Source: Oreohelix idahoensis
Taxonomy: Eukaryota; Mollusca; Gastropoda; Stylommatophora; Oreohelicidae
NCBI GenBank assembly: GCA_024509875.1
Contig: JAMPIV010014841.1
Location: forward strand, 496,001 to 560,000
Length of the DNA stretch: 64,000 nt
Direction of reading: 5' to 3'
Position 1 is the first letter of the stretch; each line of letters starts with the position of its first letter. Under the pieces are notes generated by a model that was not told the origin of the DNA, did not search any database, and saw only the letters and a list, made by a program, of their open reading frames with translations. A program made the position numbers and the translations under genes. Positions 11,854 through 23,874 of the stretch are shown piece by piece.

Positions 11854-14002
11854 GCGATATCTCAATGCGCTGGCCGAACTGCCGGCCACAAAACGTAAAC
11901 CGACAGAAGAGCCTTCTCGAAAAAATAATCAAGAACAGTCTTCCCATTCTTCTCACCACCATAACCACAGAGAAACTGGACAACATAATTCCCCTCCGGA
12001 AAAAACTAAATACTACACAAACAGGTATCCCACAAACAACAAACAGTCTGATCAGCCTAACCGGTCTACATGGCAGCGCGGCCAGAAAGGACAGGGTGAC
12101 AAAGGGAAAACCCCTGCACAAGGGACATCGGATCAGAGCAAGCACACCGGGCCTAATCGCATCGGATGCTTGCAAACAGCCTCGCAAGGTAGAATTAGTG
12201 AATGTGATTCTCAACCTGAGGAGGAGAGGCTCTCAACGCGAGGAACTGTTATTTTGAACGGTACTTCGATATCTTGTCTTTTTGACACATGGTTATCTTT
12301 TGATTGCATTGCAGCAAGACACTTGGTCAAACCCGGTCAAGAGACAGAAGAAATCGTCAAACTATGTGGAGTTTTCAAAGGAGATGCACCCATGACGCTT
12401 CCCAAAGCATTGGTGGAGATACACTCGGATTTTGTCAGAGGTGTTATCAAAGCGGCTATCATGGAGGACCCGATCTACCCAGTCATACTTGGCTGTAGAT
12501 ATGTGTTTATTGGGAGACCGAAAGAGCCAATTGTGGCAGCAGTAACCACAAGAGGGCAAACCAAGAAGGAACGGGAGCCTGCGCCAAATTTGTTACATAA
12601 GGAACTAAAAAAGGCGCACCAAAAGGACCCTACCTTGGAGCCCTGCTTTAGGAAATTTCCCATGGCCAAGGACCCCAGACACAACGGGGACATTTTTTCT
12701 AAGGATAGCGTACTTTATCGTAGAACGGGCAACCCTGATCAAGGGCATAACCAGCTCCTAGTACCGACACAGTACAGAGCCCAAATCTTTGAAATTGGGC
12801 ACTCTCTTCCCTTTAGCGGACATATCGGATAGAACGCCACAAATCAGCGAATATCGACTCACTATTGGTGGTAAGGAATGAACACTGATATTATCAGATA
12901 CGTGAAATCCTGCGCCCAGTGCCAATGGGTGGCACCCAAGCATTGGACCCCCCCCCCCCCCCCAGTTCCCATGGGGGAAATTCCAATAGTGGGAACACCA
13001 TTTGAACGGGTTGCTGTCGACATTGTTGGACCCCTAGAAAGGACCAAAAGAAGGAACAGGTTTATCCTGACCTTAGTCGACACTTGCACTATGTGGGCCG
13101 AAGCTATACCTCTAACATGCACAGATTCCAAGCATGTCGCAGAAGCCCTAGTGCAGATTTGTACACGGTTGGGATTTCCTCAACGAGTTTTGACGGATAA
13201 TGGATTTCAATTCCGTAGCCTGTTAATGGAGGAGATCTTTAAGATCTTAAGGGCCAAGCACATCGTCACCAGCCTGTACCATCCGGCCGGAAATGGGCTC
13301 GTGGAACGTTTCAACGGCAGCCTCACCATGATGTTACGTAAGCTGGGACAAGAGAAACCGGAAGGTTGGGACCTTTTCATTCCTGCAGCCTTATTCGCCT
13401 ACAGGGAAGTCCCCCAGGCCTCTACGGGTTTTCCCCCAGTTACGCTTTTATTCGGCAGACCTATCAAGCGCCCGCTTGAAGCCTTACTCAGGTCGCTGAC
13501 AGACCAGAAGGCGGATGAGACAGTCGTCTCAGCCAGTAAATATGTATCAGAATTGAAGGAAAGGTTACAGCTAGGATGGGATCTAGCAACAACTAACCTT
13601 AAGCGAGCACGCGCAAAGCACGCTAAACGATACAATCAAGCAGCGAAAGAGAGAGAACTACAACCAGGGGAGAAAATTTTGTTGTTACTGCCAACCGGAA
13701 GCAACAAACTACGCATCGGATGGCAAGGGCCGTTTACCGTCCTGAAAAAGATCTCGAGAACTAATTATCAGATCTCTATCAAAGAAAAGGAGAAGGTCTA
13801 CCATGTAAATCTGTTAAAGAAATACTTGGAAAGACCGGTGTCGTCCTCTGAACATCTCCTGGCTGTCGCCATAGCTACCGAAGATGTTGAAGATGACGAT
13901 AGTTGCATGGAATATCCATTGCAACAAACGGAATCTTTCAAAGATGTAAAATTCGGTGACACAGCTCTGAAGCACAACAGACAGAAACGAGGGCGCTACT
14001 GA
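11840..14002 (+). pseudogene. Protease-integrase segment of pol (Gmr1-like)
   Basis: One frame with two in-frame stops (TAG 12830-12832, TAA about 12872). A basic Gln/Asn-rich linker is followed by an aspartic protease block NGTSISCLFDTW (12260-12291; the DTG is DTW), continuing to PIYPVILGCRYVF. Next comes the integrase HHCC finger (GHSLPFSGH, then CAQC near 12912). The core has VAVDIVGP (Asp at 13019), VLTDNG (Asp at 13196) and GLVERFNG (Glu at 13304), giving D-D-35-E. The GPY/F-type module GWQGPFTVLKKISRTNYQI and YHVNLLKKYLERP follow at 13720-13840. A C-run at 12950-12962 reads as prolines. This segment lies upstream of RT, which defines the unusual order. Confidence 0.9.
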
Positions 14003-15142
14003 AGCGGTACACAGCAGTATTAACGGACATACCGGGGCGAACGCATCTCGTAGAGTTCGAGATGAAACTTACAAACGAGACACGTGTTCGAACCAGAGTT
14101 TACCCGATTCCATATGCTAAAGCTGATACGCTACGAGAAGAGATAGACAAGCTATGTAAATCAGGAATTATTAGCGAGTCTACATCTCCATATAGTGCGA
14201 GCGTAGTGCTGTTGCAGAAGCCCAATAAGGAAGTTCGGCTGTACATCGATTACCATCTACTTAACACAGTAACGGAATTCCATCAGGAACCTTTACAGAG
14301 TGCTTCTGAGCTGTTTAGCAAGTTAAGCAAGGCACGGATTTTCTCCAAGATTGACCTGATTAAAGGTTATTATCAAATACCAGTCAAGGAGGAAACTAAG
14401 CCTTTGCTAGCTTTCAGCACCAGTGAAGGACACTATACGTTTAACGTGATGCCATTCGGGTTACATAACGCACCAGGAGTGTTCACAAGGATGATGAGAA
14501 AGCTGTTAGAACCATTGCACACTCCACATATCCATAATTTCATAGATGATATACTAGTGGCAACGGATACCTACGAAGAACATATTGCTACGGTTGCTAT
14601 GCTCCTCAGGAGACTACAGGAAACTGGTCTAACAGCTAGATCTAGCAAATGTTTAATCCGCTTTGAGAAGCTCGACTTCCTGGGGCATACCATTTCTCAC
14701 GGTTCCATGTGGCCAGTTGCAAAGAACGTGGAGAAGATACGTGCAGCAAAAAGGCCAAGAACAAAGAGAGAAACCCGGTCGTTCCTATCACTGTGTGCAT
14801 ATTACCAGAAATTCACCAAAAACTTCAACGGTTTGACCGAACCCCTTACTGACCTTACAAAGAAGGGGCGACCTGAGAGAATTATCTGGGATTCTAAGTG
14901 CGAAGACGCTTACGTCACGCTCAAGGAACAGTTGTCTGTGTATCCAATTTTACGGTTACCTGATATTACCAAACCCTCTATATTACGGGTCGGCGCATCA
15001 AGTCAAGGCATCGGTTCAACGCTGCTTCAAGCAGGCAACGATGATCCGAACCGGCTATTCCCAGTGACATACGGCAGTCGTAAGTTGAATAAAGCAGAAC
15101 AAAACTATTCTACAGTGGAAAGAGAATGTTTGGCACTGGAAC
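14003..15142 (+). pseudogene. RT and first half of RNase H (Gmr1-like pol)
   Basis: RT begins just after integrase in another frame (TDIPGRTHLVEFEMKL, then ATG at 14062). Blocks: VYPIPYAKADTLREEIDKL, SPYSASVVLLQKPNKEVRLY, FSKIDLIKGYYQIPV, FNVMPFGLHNAPGVF, and the active site FIDD (14539-14550, Phe for the usual Tyr). Then FLGHTIS and the RNase H start SILRVGASSQGIGSTLLQ, where the catalytic Asp is Gly (GGC at 14992-14994), and TVERECLALE. The frame is then cut at 15142 by an insertion. Length and block order fit Ty3/gypsy RT-RH. Confidence 0.9.
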
Positions 15143-15830
15143 GAACGAATGAACGAACTTTATTTTCGAAGGGTAAAGAATTGGGCGCGCAGGCCCGTCT
15201 AACATTCTGCCCTTTCACTCTCATTAATCTTGCATACTATATCCTTTCATTCCCACATGATGCTTTAAGCATTAATTTAAAGGCATGCAACATTATAAAG
15301 TTACCATAACAGCATTCATTTACAGTATGCAATCATAATTTTTTTTTTAATGAGTAGGTTTTTTTGAAACAAACAAGTTAGTAATTGGGGGAAAAAAGTA
15401 ATAATAAAATAAAATAAATAAAACAATAAATAAAAATAAATAAATTCTGTATACCGACACTCACTCATGCGGTCAATCCGTCTACAATTAATCTGTATTT
15501 TTGAATGTGTCATCAATAATCAATACAAAAATTACATAAACACATTCTCGCTTATGTCCATACATTCTTGGTGGAAAATGAAATAATAATAATAATAATA
15601 ATAACACTTTTTTACGCACTTCTGTGGCAGGAAAAGTCTTTTAGCAGTAAAAAAAAAAAAAAAAAAAAAGTTCACATTTCTAAAGTACAGTGGTATGCGG
15701 GTACTTTCTCACGACTCATATTTGTAAAGTACAGTATTATGTGGATACATTCACACATACATTACATTATATAATAATATTTTAAAGTGAATATAATAAT
15801 GATATTACATGGATATAAAACAAATTAACA
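15143..15830 (-). mobile_element. Retroposon inserted into the RNase H gene
   Basis: TGGAAC occurs at 15137-15142 and again at 15831-15836. Removing one copy and the 688 bases between them rejoins ECLALE to HGIRRHHEYLYGV, the expected RNase H sequence. The left edge read on the minus strand ends AATAAAGTTCGTTCATTCGTTC, a short-repeat tail typical of LINE 3' ends, so the element lies on the minus strand. The body is AT-rich with (TAA)n and A runs and has no recognisable coding domain, so it is a strongly truncated LINE or non-autonomous passenger. Confidence 0.8.
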
Positions 15831-15836
15831 TGGAAC

Positions 15837-16120
15837 ATGGTATAAGGAGACACCATGAATACCTGTACGGAGTATCATTCACTGTGCAGACGGATCATGC
15901 TCAACTGGCGTTTCTTGGAACGAATAAGGAATTTAATGCCAAAATAATGCGCTGGGCACTGTTGCTAAGTGTATATTCCTTTAAAGTCGAATATATTCCA
16001 GGAAAAGAACACGTTGGAGCAGACTTCATGAGTAGAAATTGGACAACGAAGGAGGAGGAAGATGAGAGTGAAGAAAACAGTCACCCGGAAGCTACTGATA
16101 TAGGAAACCTATTTCCATAA
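15837..16120 (+). pseudogene. Second half of RNase H, end of pol
   Basis: Reads HEYLYGVSFTVQTDHAQLAF, then the Ty3-type RNase H end EYIPGKEHVGADFMSRNW (last catalytic Asp in ADFMSR), followed by an acidic tail (TTKEEEDESEENSH) and a stop at 16118-16120. This natural pol C-terminus shows that nothing else, in particular no integrase or env, follows RNase H. Confidence 0.88.
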
Positions 16121-16149
16121 TGTAGACATGAAAATGGTTTCATATCTTC

Positions 16150-16162
16150 AAGCGGGGATGAC
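16150..16162 (+). promoter_or_regulatory. Polypurine-tract-like site before the 3' LTR
   Basis: AAGCGGGGATGAC abuts the LTR start TGTGACAG. It is purine-rich and in the right position for plus-strand priming, but interrupted. Confidence 0.5.
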
Positions 16163-16513
16163 TGTGACAGAGAATTATGAAATATATATTTTATTATCTA
16201 CATTTTCTTCCACCTGGCTTCACCTTGCTTCCTTATTAGTTATGCACTTTTTTTTAACGCAGAACTCTCCTACACTTAGATATCAGCCTCTTTCTTAATT
16301 TAGCTACGCTTAATTCTTTCTTTTCTCTACACTACGAATGTTTACTATGATGCACGTAGCGAGAGAGAAGGGGGAGATGAGCTAATGAAGAAAAAGCAAA
16401 GGGGCGATAAGTTGAAACGTGTTTTCGGTAAACATTGATCAGGCGGAATACATCTGAGTAGAAGGGGGAGAGAATCTGAAAGAAGGGGAGATAAATTACA
16501 ATTACCCTCTTCG

Positions 16514-16550
<37 letters not shown>

Positions 16551-16600
16551 CCACACACCCCACCCCCCCCCCCCCCCCACACACCCCCCCCCCCCCCTCC
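16514..16600. repeat. Poly-C tract in the 3' LTR
   Basis: Long cytosine runs broken by ACACACC and T. The equivalent sites at 5825-5839 and 55017-55029 hold simple C runs, so the tract expanded here. Length may be unreliable in assembly. Confidence 0.85.
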
Positions 16601-16768
16601 ACCCTTATCCGTTCGATCGTGAAACGTAATTAAGCTTCAGAACGACGAAGATCTAAGACTGTCCACCAGCAGGCGGCGAAAAGGTGGCAAATTTTCCTTG
16701 CATTCAGAATTTGAACACAGAAATCCCCAAAGGTGTTATGTGTAACACTGGTCAGCGACTTTTCTACC

Positions 16769-16914
<146 letters not shown>

Positions 16915-17627
16915 TTTAAAATCCATTATTCAGTACCCCACAGATTTTTCAAGAACCTACTAGCTTCGATTTCTAGACCATTATTTTAGTGGATTTCTTA
17001 GTATTTTCGATTTGGAGTAGTTCAATTTCTGTGTTTGCGGTAAATATTATAATAGAAGTTTGAGTGATTTAATTGTTAAGTCCGTCATTTTATTTCACTA
17101 AGATTTTTCTGTGTAGAGTGATTTAATTGTTAAGTCCGTCATATTTCACTAGGAAATTTGTGCTAATTGACTAGCGAATTAAAATAATCTATAGCTAAAT
17201 TGTTCCGGCTGTAGCGTTAATCTAACTAACTGATTTAACCAGTAAGAGATATTTTAATCGACTAGTAAATGCACTATTCATTTTGAGTACTGACGAAATA
17301 TATATTTATTTCTAATTCATTATGAGTAAATTTATAAATGACTAGCACATTATTTCACGGGGTTTTTTGTTAACGGTAAATAAGCTATACCCGGTTAGTT
17401 CTATTCAAAGTTAAATAACCGAGTGTATAATAAATTATAATTCTGCGCGAGTTAATTAGGATAGAATAGTTATGTAGTGGTGGTTATTGTGATTATTTGA
17501 TTGTTTCTTTTTTCCCATATCTAGTACTGAGTCACTTACCCAAAAACCTACCAGCGGTCTAAGTCGACGCCTAAACCTGAATCGGAGAATAACGGATCTA
17601 AGTCCAAAAGTCCAAAAATAACATTCG

Positions 17628-17641
17628 TATATAATATATAT

Positions 17642-17672
<31 letters not shown>

Positions 17673-17679
17673 ATATATA

Positions 17680-17764
<85 letters not shown>

Positions 17765-17780
17765 TATATATATAATATAT
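17628..17780. repeat. (TA)n microsatellite in 3' LTR
   Basis: Interrupted TA tract with several ATTATA or TTTATA breaks; equivalent of 8183-8326. Confidence 0.95.
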
Positions 17781-19029
17781 TGGGTCTTCAAGGTGAACCT
17801 GTCTGGCCTCTTGTTTACACCCAGAAAGAGACAGAGTACCAACCCAAAAAATATTTAAGAACAACTTTTTCAACTGGGCCTATAGCTATCCAGATTTCTT
17901 TTTTCCCCATTTCATTTACATTCAGCCCGTTGTGGCGACATACACAAACATTAAAATTTCCCGACCTTCTACCATTTGTGGTGTGACAAGGAACTTTATA
18001 CTGAGAGAATTTACCGACCTGACATTCCTTTATGTAAAATGGAAATCTCAAGCTACTGACACTGTGAGCACTGTTAATTTTCTTACCTGGAGTAATTAAT
18101 GTGACATAAACAGAAATCCTAATAACAAGTAACGAAATAAACGTTCCCCGAAGAAGAGGATTTAATCAATCTTTGTGGAGCTGGGGTTTATTTTGCCAAC
18201 ATAACACTGGATTTGCTGTGTGACCCATGAAACTATGTTTCAGATGCTGTTAAATCTCCAATACGGTAAGAAAGAATGAACGTGGCCACGGTCGACTGAG
18301 AAGAGATGAATGAATGAATGAATAATTCTCTCTATTGTATAATCCATGTACTCACATTGTTTATTTCTTATTTGGTTTTGCTAATGCTGTCAATTTTAGA
18401 ATAGATTAACTTGTAAACTCTGTTCTTTACAGTATAGGCAAATTCTAGACCATAGCGCAAATCTTTTTGACCTTTTGGGGGGGGGGGGGGGGGGGTTAAT
18501 AACTTTCTTCTAACTGGATCTTGTCTCAACAGAGGGAGGGGTGTTACACCTATGAGTCTATTCCTTTACTAATTCTAATACCAAGTATTTTGTTTTAAAT
18601 ATTTTGTTTGATATTCAATAATAGCTGTTGTACAGTTTCTTTATGGTAAATAAAATTTACATAAAACTTAATTTACATGTGTTGGTCAGCTCGTCCCAAA
18701 TATCCCTATTCCATTAATATAGTTTTCACATTTGTGGGTCTAAGTGTCGTCACTTATCTGTGTGTGTATATGAGTGGTGGATATATACATTAATATATAA
18801 ATAGAGGTATACTGTTTGACAAACAAAGTTCTGTTGTAGAGATAGGCTGGACTATAGAAGATCTTCTCAAAATCCAGGGACAGACATCTACCTTTTTTTT
18901 TCTCACCATTTTTCACTCGTGAAATCTATTCCTTTACCTTATCTCTCACTGAGTTACCCCCTGTTCTAGTTCTATTCAGACGGGACCAAAATATATCTTA
19001 AATACCTATCAAAAATCTACGACAACCCG

Positions 19030-19860
19030 TCATAAGACATATGGGGGATTTCAGTGGTGGTATCAGTGACAACTGTTACCCCTCCCCGTCCTGCTGGGAG
19101 GACATCGCCGTTTGGTCCGAGTCTGCTTATTCGTCCAGCAATACTGACTTAATTCGCAGCTGACACACCATATCTGGAGGTCGTTCCACTATCCGCCACC
19201 TGTGGAAACGCCTGGTTGTGGTCGGTCGCCCCTTTTGCCAGGATAACGACACTAATTCTTCTGTGCTCATTTATGTGGATGCACAAGTTATGAAACTATG
19301 GCGCCACTCGTCCAATAAAATAAAAATGACATGTGGAGAAGTGAAAAGAAGCCAATGGTCTGAAATTCGACTTATTAATTAACAGCTGTTGTGTCACAAC
19401 ATGTTTTGTAAATGTACGGATAGCTTTTAAAATCTTGCCTTGGTACTTATTGAAACAAAAAGTAGAACAACAATTCAAAATAAACCTTCTATTACTCCGT
19501 TTCCGAATCATCATTTAAAGGCGTATAGAATTTGGGCGACTTAATCGGCGCGTTTACTGCAAAGTAACTGACACCATTCATTGCCTGCTGCTAAAAATAA
19601 ATATGAGGTACTTATTCATACTCATCCGAAATATAACTGGGAAACATTCAAGAAATTGTGCAAAAAAAAAACAAAAAAATTAATACTTCTCAAAATTCCG
19701 CTACTATTAAGGACGAAAACAAAATGCGCATTTTTTAAATCGGCGCGCTACATAATTTCCAGGCCGTAATTTCCTGAAATATGCGATATGCAAGATTTCA
19801 AGGTTTGTGAGAGTGGATGGACAGGACATAACAGCTAAGACAAGTCTTTAATGGGGGATT
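19030..19860 (-). other. Probable upstream part of the interrupted I-clade LINE
   Basis: Immediately right of the LTR element, so before that insertion it was joined to 5477. It is therefore expected to hold the remaining 5' portion of the minus-strand LINE for at least a few hundred bases. The first 230 bases are GC-richer, like 5117-5477. No ORF1 or zinc-knuckle frame is visible. Beyond about 19350 it is AT-rich with nothing recognisable. Confidence 0.45.
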
Positions 19861-19989
19861 TTCCTACCTTTGACTGAATTGTATTATCTTGCTTCGTTAT
19901 TTGTCGGACGATCTTTTTATTGTTATTTATTACTATGATAGGAAACTCTTTACAGAGCGATACAACAGGAAGCAATCTGATCATCAGCT

Positions 19990-20382
19990 GTAGTCCCCCC
20001 GTCCGACAAGTGTTTCGGCCCGATATACTCCTTTACACTCTAAAGGGGGGGCCCACTTGGGTCATGACTCCCAAGCGTCTCAGCCTCCTGTTGTCTTGTA
20101 TCGAAATGAACCCATTTCACTTATGGTAGCAACTTCAAAATCCACAACTCCGCCAGCCGTGGAGGCAATTGTGAAAGTAACAAAGAGAAGACAAATTATT
20201 CCGTTCGTTCCGTCGCACATCACAACTAAGGACGCACACTGAGACACCCGCGCGAAGCCGACGAGTCAAGCCACTGCGCGCTAGCCACTGAAATTCTGTG
20301 CCTGACACCCTTTTTAATATACGCCGCCTGTTGCCCCCCAGTCACAGCCCTTTCACTAGTACACCAAAAAACTCAGCGTATT
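19990..20382 (-). other. Putative 3' UTR of the R2/NeSL-type LINE
   Basis: Sequence downstream (minus strand) of the endonuclease stop. It is GC-richer than flanking DNA and contains a G-run at 20044-20051 (plus strand). No tail or target duplication could be fixed, so the left limit is a guess. Confidence 0.4.
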
Positions 20383-20429
20383 GTGGACTTAGAAAAATGT
20401 TGGTGTTTTCTGTACCGCAGTGTTTATTG

Positions 20430-20804
20430 TCACGATTTCCATTGCCCATTGCGGTTGTTCCACAGCCAGCCTGATGCCTTTTCGGCAGTTTCACTAAGCC
20501 TCTTCAGTGCCCTTGTTCTCGACTGTCCCCTCAGCCCCAACAGTTTCAATAAATCATACACTGATGCAGCCACAAGCCCTCTTGCGCCCACTTCAACTGC
20601 CATGACCCTTGCAGTGAACCCATCGTGTCTCAGATCCGCGGCCAGATCACTATACTTGGCCGCTTTGAACGAATGTTGCTCGTCTAATCTGGATTCAAAT
20701 GGCACGGTCAGTTCAATCAGTATGACCTGAAGCGTTGCTGAAGAATGAAGCACTATATCCGGCCGTCTCTGCGATTTCTGATACTCTCTGGATATGCCCC
20801 TCAT
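20430..20804 (-). pseudogene. Restriction-like endonuclease domain of the LINE
   Basis: Shows RRPDIVLHSS, then ILIELTVPFESR and KAAKYSDLAADLR, fitting the PD-x(n)-E plus Lys active site of R2-type endonucleases. It ends SETAEKASGWLW...KS-stop. The domain nicks the target to prime reverse transcription. It follows the finger after a one-base shift and is otherwise intact over 124 codons. Confidence 0.85.
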
Positions 20805-21400
20805 CCAGGTAGGTCTACCGCCATCTCCCAGTCGTTTGCACAGTCAAGAAGAGATGGTAAACTGCTACCAGGTTTACTCGGTTTGGGGTGTGCTGACTTT
20901 CCTGCCCTCAGGAAGCATGTATTTGCGGTGCTCAGCCTGGGTTTGCTATTCGCCTTCATCCTTGCCAGATCTATTGTCGCAGCAAGCTCATTTAGCACAT
21001 TGTTATGGCGCCAAGTGTATCGCCCTTGCCCTAATGACACCTTACACGCTGAGAGCACGTGTTCAAGTGTCTGCCTCCCCTGGCACAGGGGACACTGCTC
21101 ATCATCCGACTTTCCCCATTTCACAAGGTTGGTGGCCGACGGCAGCAGGTCATACATTGATCTAACAACGAAGCTGAGCCTAAGAGGTGCCATATGCCAT
21201 ATATCATTCCATGTCAAGGACCTCTGCAGGGCTCCTTCCCATGTAGTCCATTGGCCTTGTTGGACCTGCTGCACTGCTTTTTGCAACCTCTTATCATTCT
21301 CAGCTCCTCGTATCTCCTGAACTACCATGTCTCTGCGCTCCCTGCTTGATGCCTTGGACCACCAGCGGATTTCTCCATGACCAAATCCCCGTCTATTCTT
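20801..21400 (-). pseudogene. CCHC zinc-finger region of the R2/NeSL-type LINE
   Basis: Contains QCPLCQGRQTLEHVLSAC, a C-x2-C-x7-H-x4-C finger, followed by GRYTWRHNNVLNELA. This pair is characteristic of R2-like C-termini. The block WHMAPLRLSFVVRSMYDLLP upstream and TCFLRAGKSAHPKP downstream both recur in the fragment at 1-655, which supports the family link. The frame is lost at 20801 after WEMAVDLPG. Confidence 0.85.
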
Positions 21401-22600
21401 TTATGTGTATTTGATTACCTCCCTCAGTTTGAGTGACTCTTGGGCAGCATCAACAGCTTCTTCCACTCTCCACTTCCTTCCCGTTTTCAATGTGGGCTGA
21501 ATGGACTTCACCCCGTCATCAGCTGACTCGCGTAGCATCATTTCAAGCCTTGCCTTTCCAACTTTGTACTCTTCAACAACTGACTTGAAGGGAAGTAGAA
21601 GTTTTGACTTTTTGCAGTACAGTGCTACATCTGACAGACCTGGTGGTACCCCTAGCCATTTTCTCATGAACGTGTTGACCTTCTGCTCTATAGCTTCCAC
21701 TGTACTTGTGCCTATTTCATATATAAGCAGTGGCCACAGCAACTTCGGTATCAACATGAACTGGAGGCACCACAGTTTGAACTTTCCCAAGAGTCTGCTT
21801 TGGTCTATGATCTGTAGTCCTCTGTCTGCCATTTCTATTGTCTGTTGCACTGCCTTCGAGTCTTTTAATGAAGCATCGTACACCCTGCCAAGACTTTTAA
21901 CAGGTTCCTCAATGACAGTAGGGATTCTTTGGTTGGAAACCATGAATATGACCTCTGCTATCTTCCCTTTCCTGACTGATAGGCTTCTCGACTTCTTGGG
22001 TTTGAAGCTCATTTTGCACCAACTGACTAGTTCATCCAGGCGTGCTAACATCCTCCGGGCCTGATGTTCATCTTATGTCAGAATTGTTGTGTCATCCATG
22101 AATGCTTTGAGTGGTGGCATGTGACACATTCCACCGAGCTTTGGACCTATAGCCATTCCTTCAGCCGCATTGAGGATTACCTGCATAGCCATCACGAATA
22201 GTATCGGAGAGATGGTGCATCCCAGCGCAATTCCAACTTCAAGGCCAATCCACTTTGTTGTGTACTCTCTGGTTGAAAATCTGACAGAAAACCCTGCAAA
22301 ATACAGCTTCAGCATTGCTGCAGTCTCTTGTGGAACATGATATATTTCTAGGGCCTGCCACAACATCTGGTGTGGAACGGATCCATAAACATTCGCTTGA
22401 TCCAACCAGATTACATGGAGGTTTGTTCTGTCAGACTTTGCCTTTTGGATTGCTTCCCAAATCATTGTGGCATGCTCTAGACATCCTGGTGTACCTGGGA
22501 TACCTCCTTTCTGAATGGTAGTGTCAATGTACCCATTTGCCAGGAGGTATGTAGTGAGTCTTTTCGCCATCACTCAGAAGAATATCTTCCCTTCCACATT
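21401..22600 (-). pseudogene. R2/NeSL-type reverse transcriptase
   Basis: Blocks seen: QKGGIPGTPGCLEHATMIWE, VIWLDQANVYGSVPHQMLW (first Asp), GLEVGIALGCTISPILFVMA, and the active site AFMDDTTIL with FMDD in place of YADD. After an in-frame TAA near 22070 the frame continues DELVSWCKMSFKPKKSRSLS and KLLWPLLIYEIGTSTVEAIE to REVIKYT, then another TAA near 21401. The rest of the polymerase fingers is missing. In a working element this enzyme performs target-primed reverse transcription. Confidence 0.87.
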
Positions 22601-22690
22601 GAGTAGTGAGATTGGCCTGAACTGACTGATGTCTGTGGAATTTTGTTCCTTCGGGATGTAGACTCCGTTCGCCTTTCTCCATTCCTTGCT

Positions 22691-23874
22691 TTTATTTATT
22701 TATTTTATTAATTTAAATGCCTATTTTTTTCAACATCTGTATTTATGAAAGAGACTCAGTTTCTCTCAGTGTTAGCGACGATATTTCTGCAGCATGCAAT
22801 TATGAAGAAAAGTATACATAACACATGATGATTCATATTTTTACTACTTGTGTTATTTTTTTGGAAGCTAGAATACGCCACAATCTATATAGTTCCCGGG
22901 AGAGGGGGATCTTTGGAAGAAAAAAAAATAAAGAACAGAACGACTGCTGTCTCAGACGTGTCTTAAAAGGCTACTAGTATTAGTTCTGTGTCTTAATCTT
23001 TACCAAGATTGTTATCCTTCTACATCCCAGTGAGATCGGCCGTGTATTTGGACACGTCATGGCTGCAAACTAGCACCTTATCATGTGACAACATGGTTTC
23101 GTGTATCTTCCTTGACAAAATATCTGGGTTAACAATATAAATGTAGCTTAGTGAAGATTCTATCTCTGTCTGGAGCTGGCGATAAGCGAAAAGTCAATGT
23201 TACTAATTCGCTCTTTCGCTAAGCGTCGCCGATAATAAGGGAAAAGATAACCAGGGGAGAGGGGTTGGTGAGAAGTGTGACAAGATATGACAAGATTACT
23301 TTGGTCGAGTAAAGCGTAGACAAAGAATACTGAAAGATTTAGCACGTACATGGAATGGTAGAGCAATAGTGCCGTACAGGAGTGAAGACCAGACAAAAAT
23401 AAGAAACACATTTCGTGACATTCTCTTTCCATGAGATGCGCCCCATTCTTTACACCCACATATCATGGGCTTTCTTTCGTCTAACTGTTTGTTCCTCGAT
23501 TAAATTCTATATTTGTTAATTGCAAGTGATGAAAACAACGAAGACTCGAACAAGCAGTTATCGTCTGGACTGATAAGATTTGCCGCACAACTGATGACAG
23601 ATTGCCCCGGGAAATATGATAACTTCGTTTTTCTCCTGCCAGACCGGAGTCTGCTATTAATGTCTCTATCAGAATCAGGGAGATTTAGTTAGATGTTATC
23701 AATAACAGAGATGGATGGGTAAATGTTGTGTTCATTGTTATAAAACCTCTTAAAGCGAAATGAGGATGAAAAAATGTAATGATTACAGCAAAACACCATT
23801 GGCTAGAGTCAACACGTGACGTCTGGCAACCAAAATATGCTGACTCTGCGTGTTTGCCACGAGACTGAGTGCTC
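22691..23874. other. Stretch without recognisable gene
   Basis: Starts with TTTATTTATTTATT at the truncation point of the LINE. A segment at 22920-22990 resembles 31630-31690 (shared GACTGCTGTCTC-type block), indicating a dispersed repeat. A 99-codon minus frame at 23160-23459 has no domain I recognise. Confidence 0.4.

Larger units (their letters stand above)
20383..22690 (-). mobile_element. 5'-truncated R2/NeSL-type LINE with restriction-like endonuclease
   Basis: The minus strand carries an RT (22600-21401), a CCHC finger (about 21115-21060) and a C-terminal restriction-like endonuclease (20804-20430). That is the single-ORF layout of early-branching site-specific LINEs (R2, R4, NeSL, Hero). 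The RT is truncated at about 22690, before its N-terminal fingers. Breaks: TAA near 22070, TAA near 21401 and a one-base shift near 20801. I saw no 28S rDNA nearby, so this copy is not in an R2 site. It is on the opposite strand from the fragment at 1-655. Confidence 0.85.

Noticed and set aside
16121..16162. env gene after RNase H of the Gmr1-like element
   Set aside because: Only 42 bases separate the pol stop from the 3' LTR.
20383..21320. Plus-strand open frames across the R2/NeSL-type LINE
   Set aside because: Shadows of the minus-strand endonuclease and zinc-finger coding sequence.
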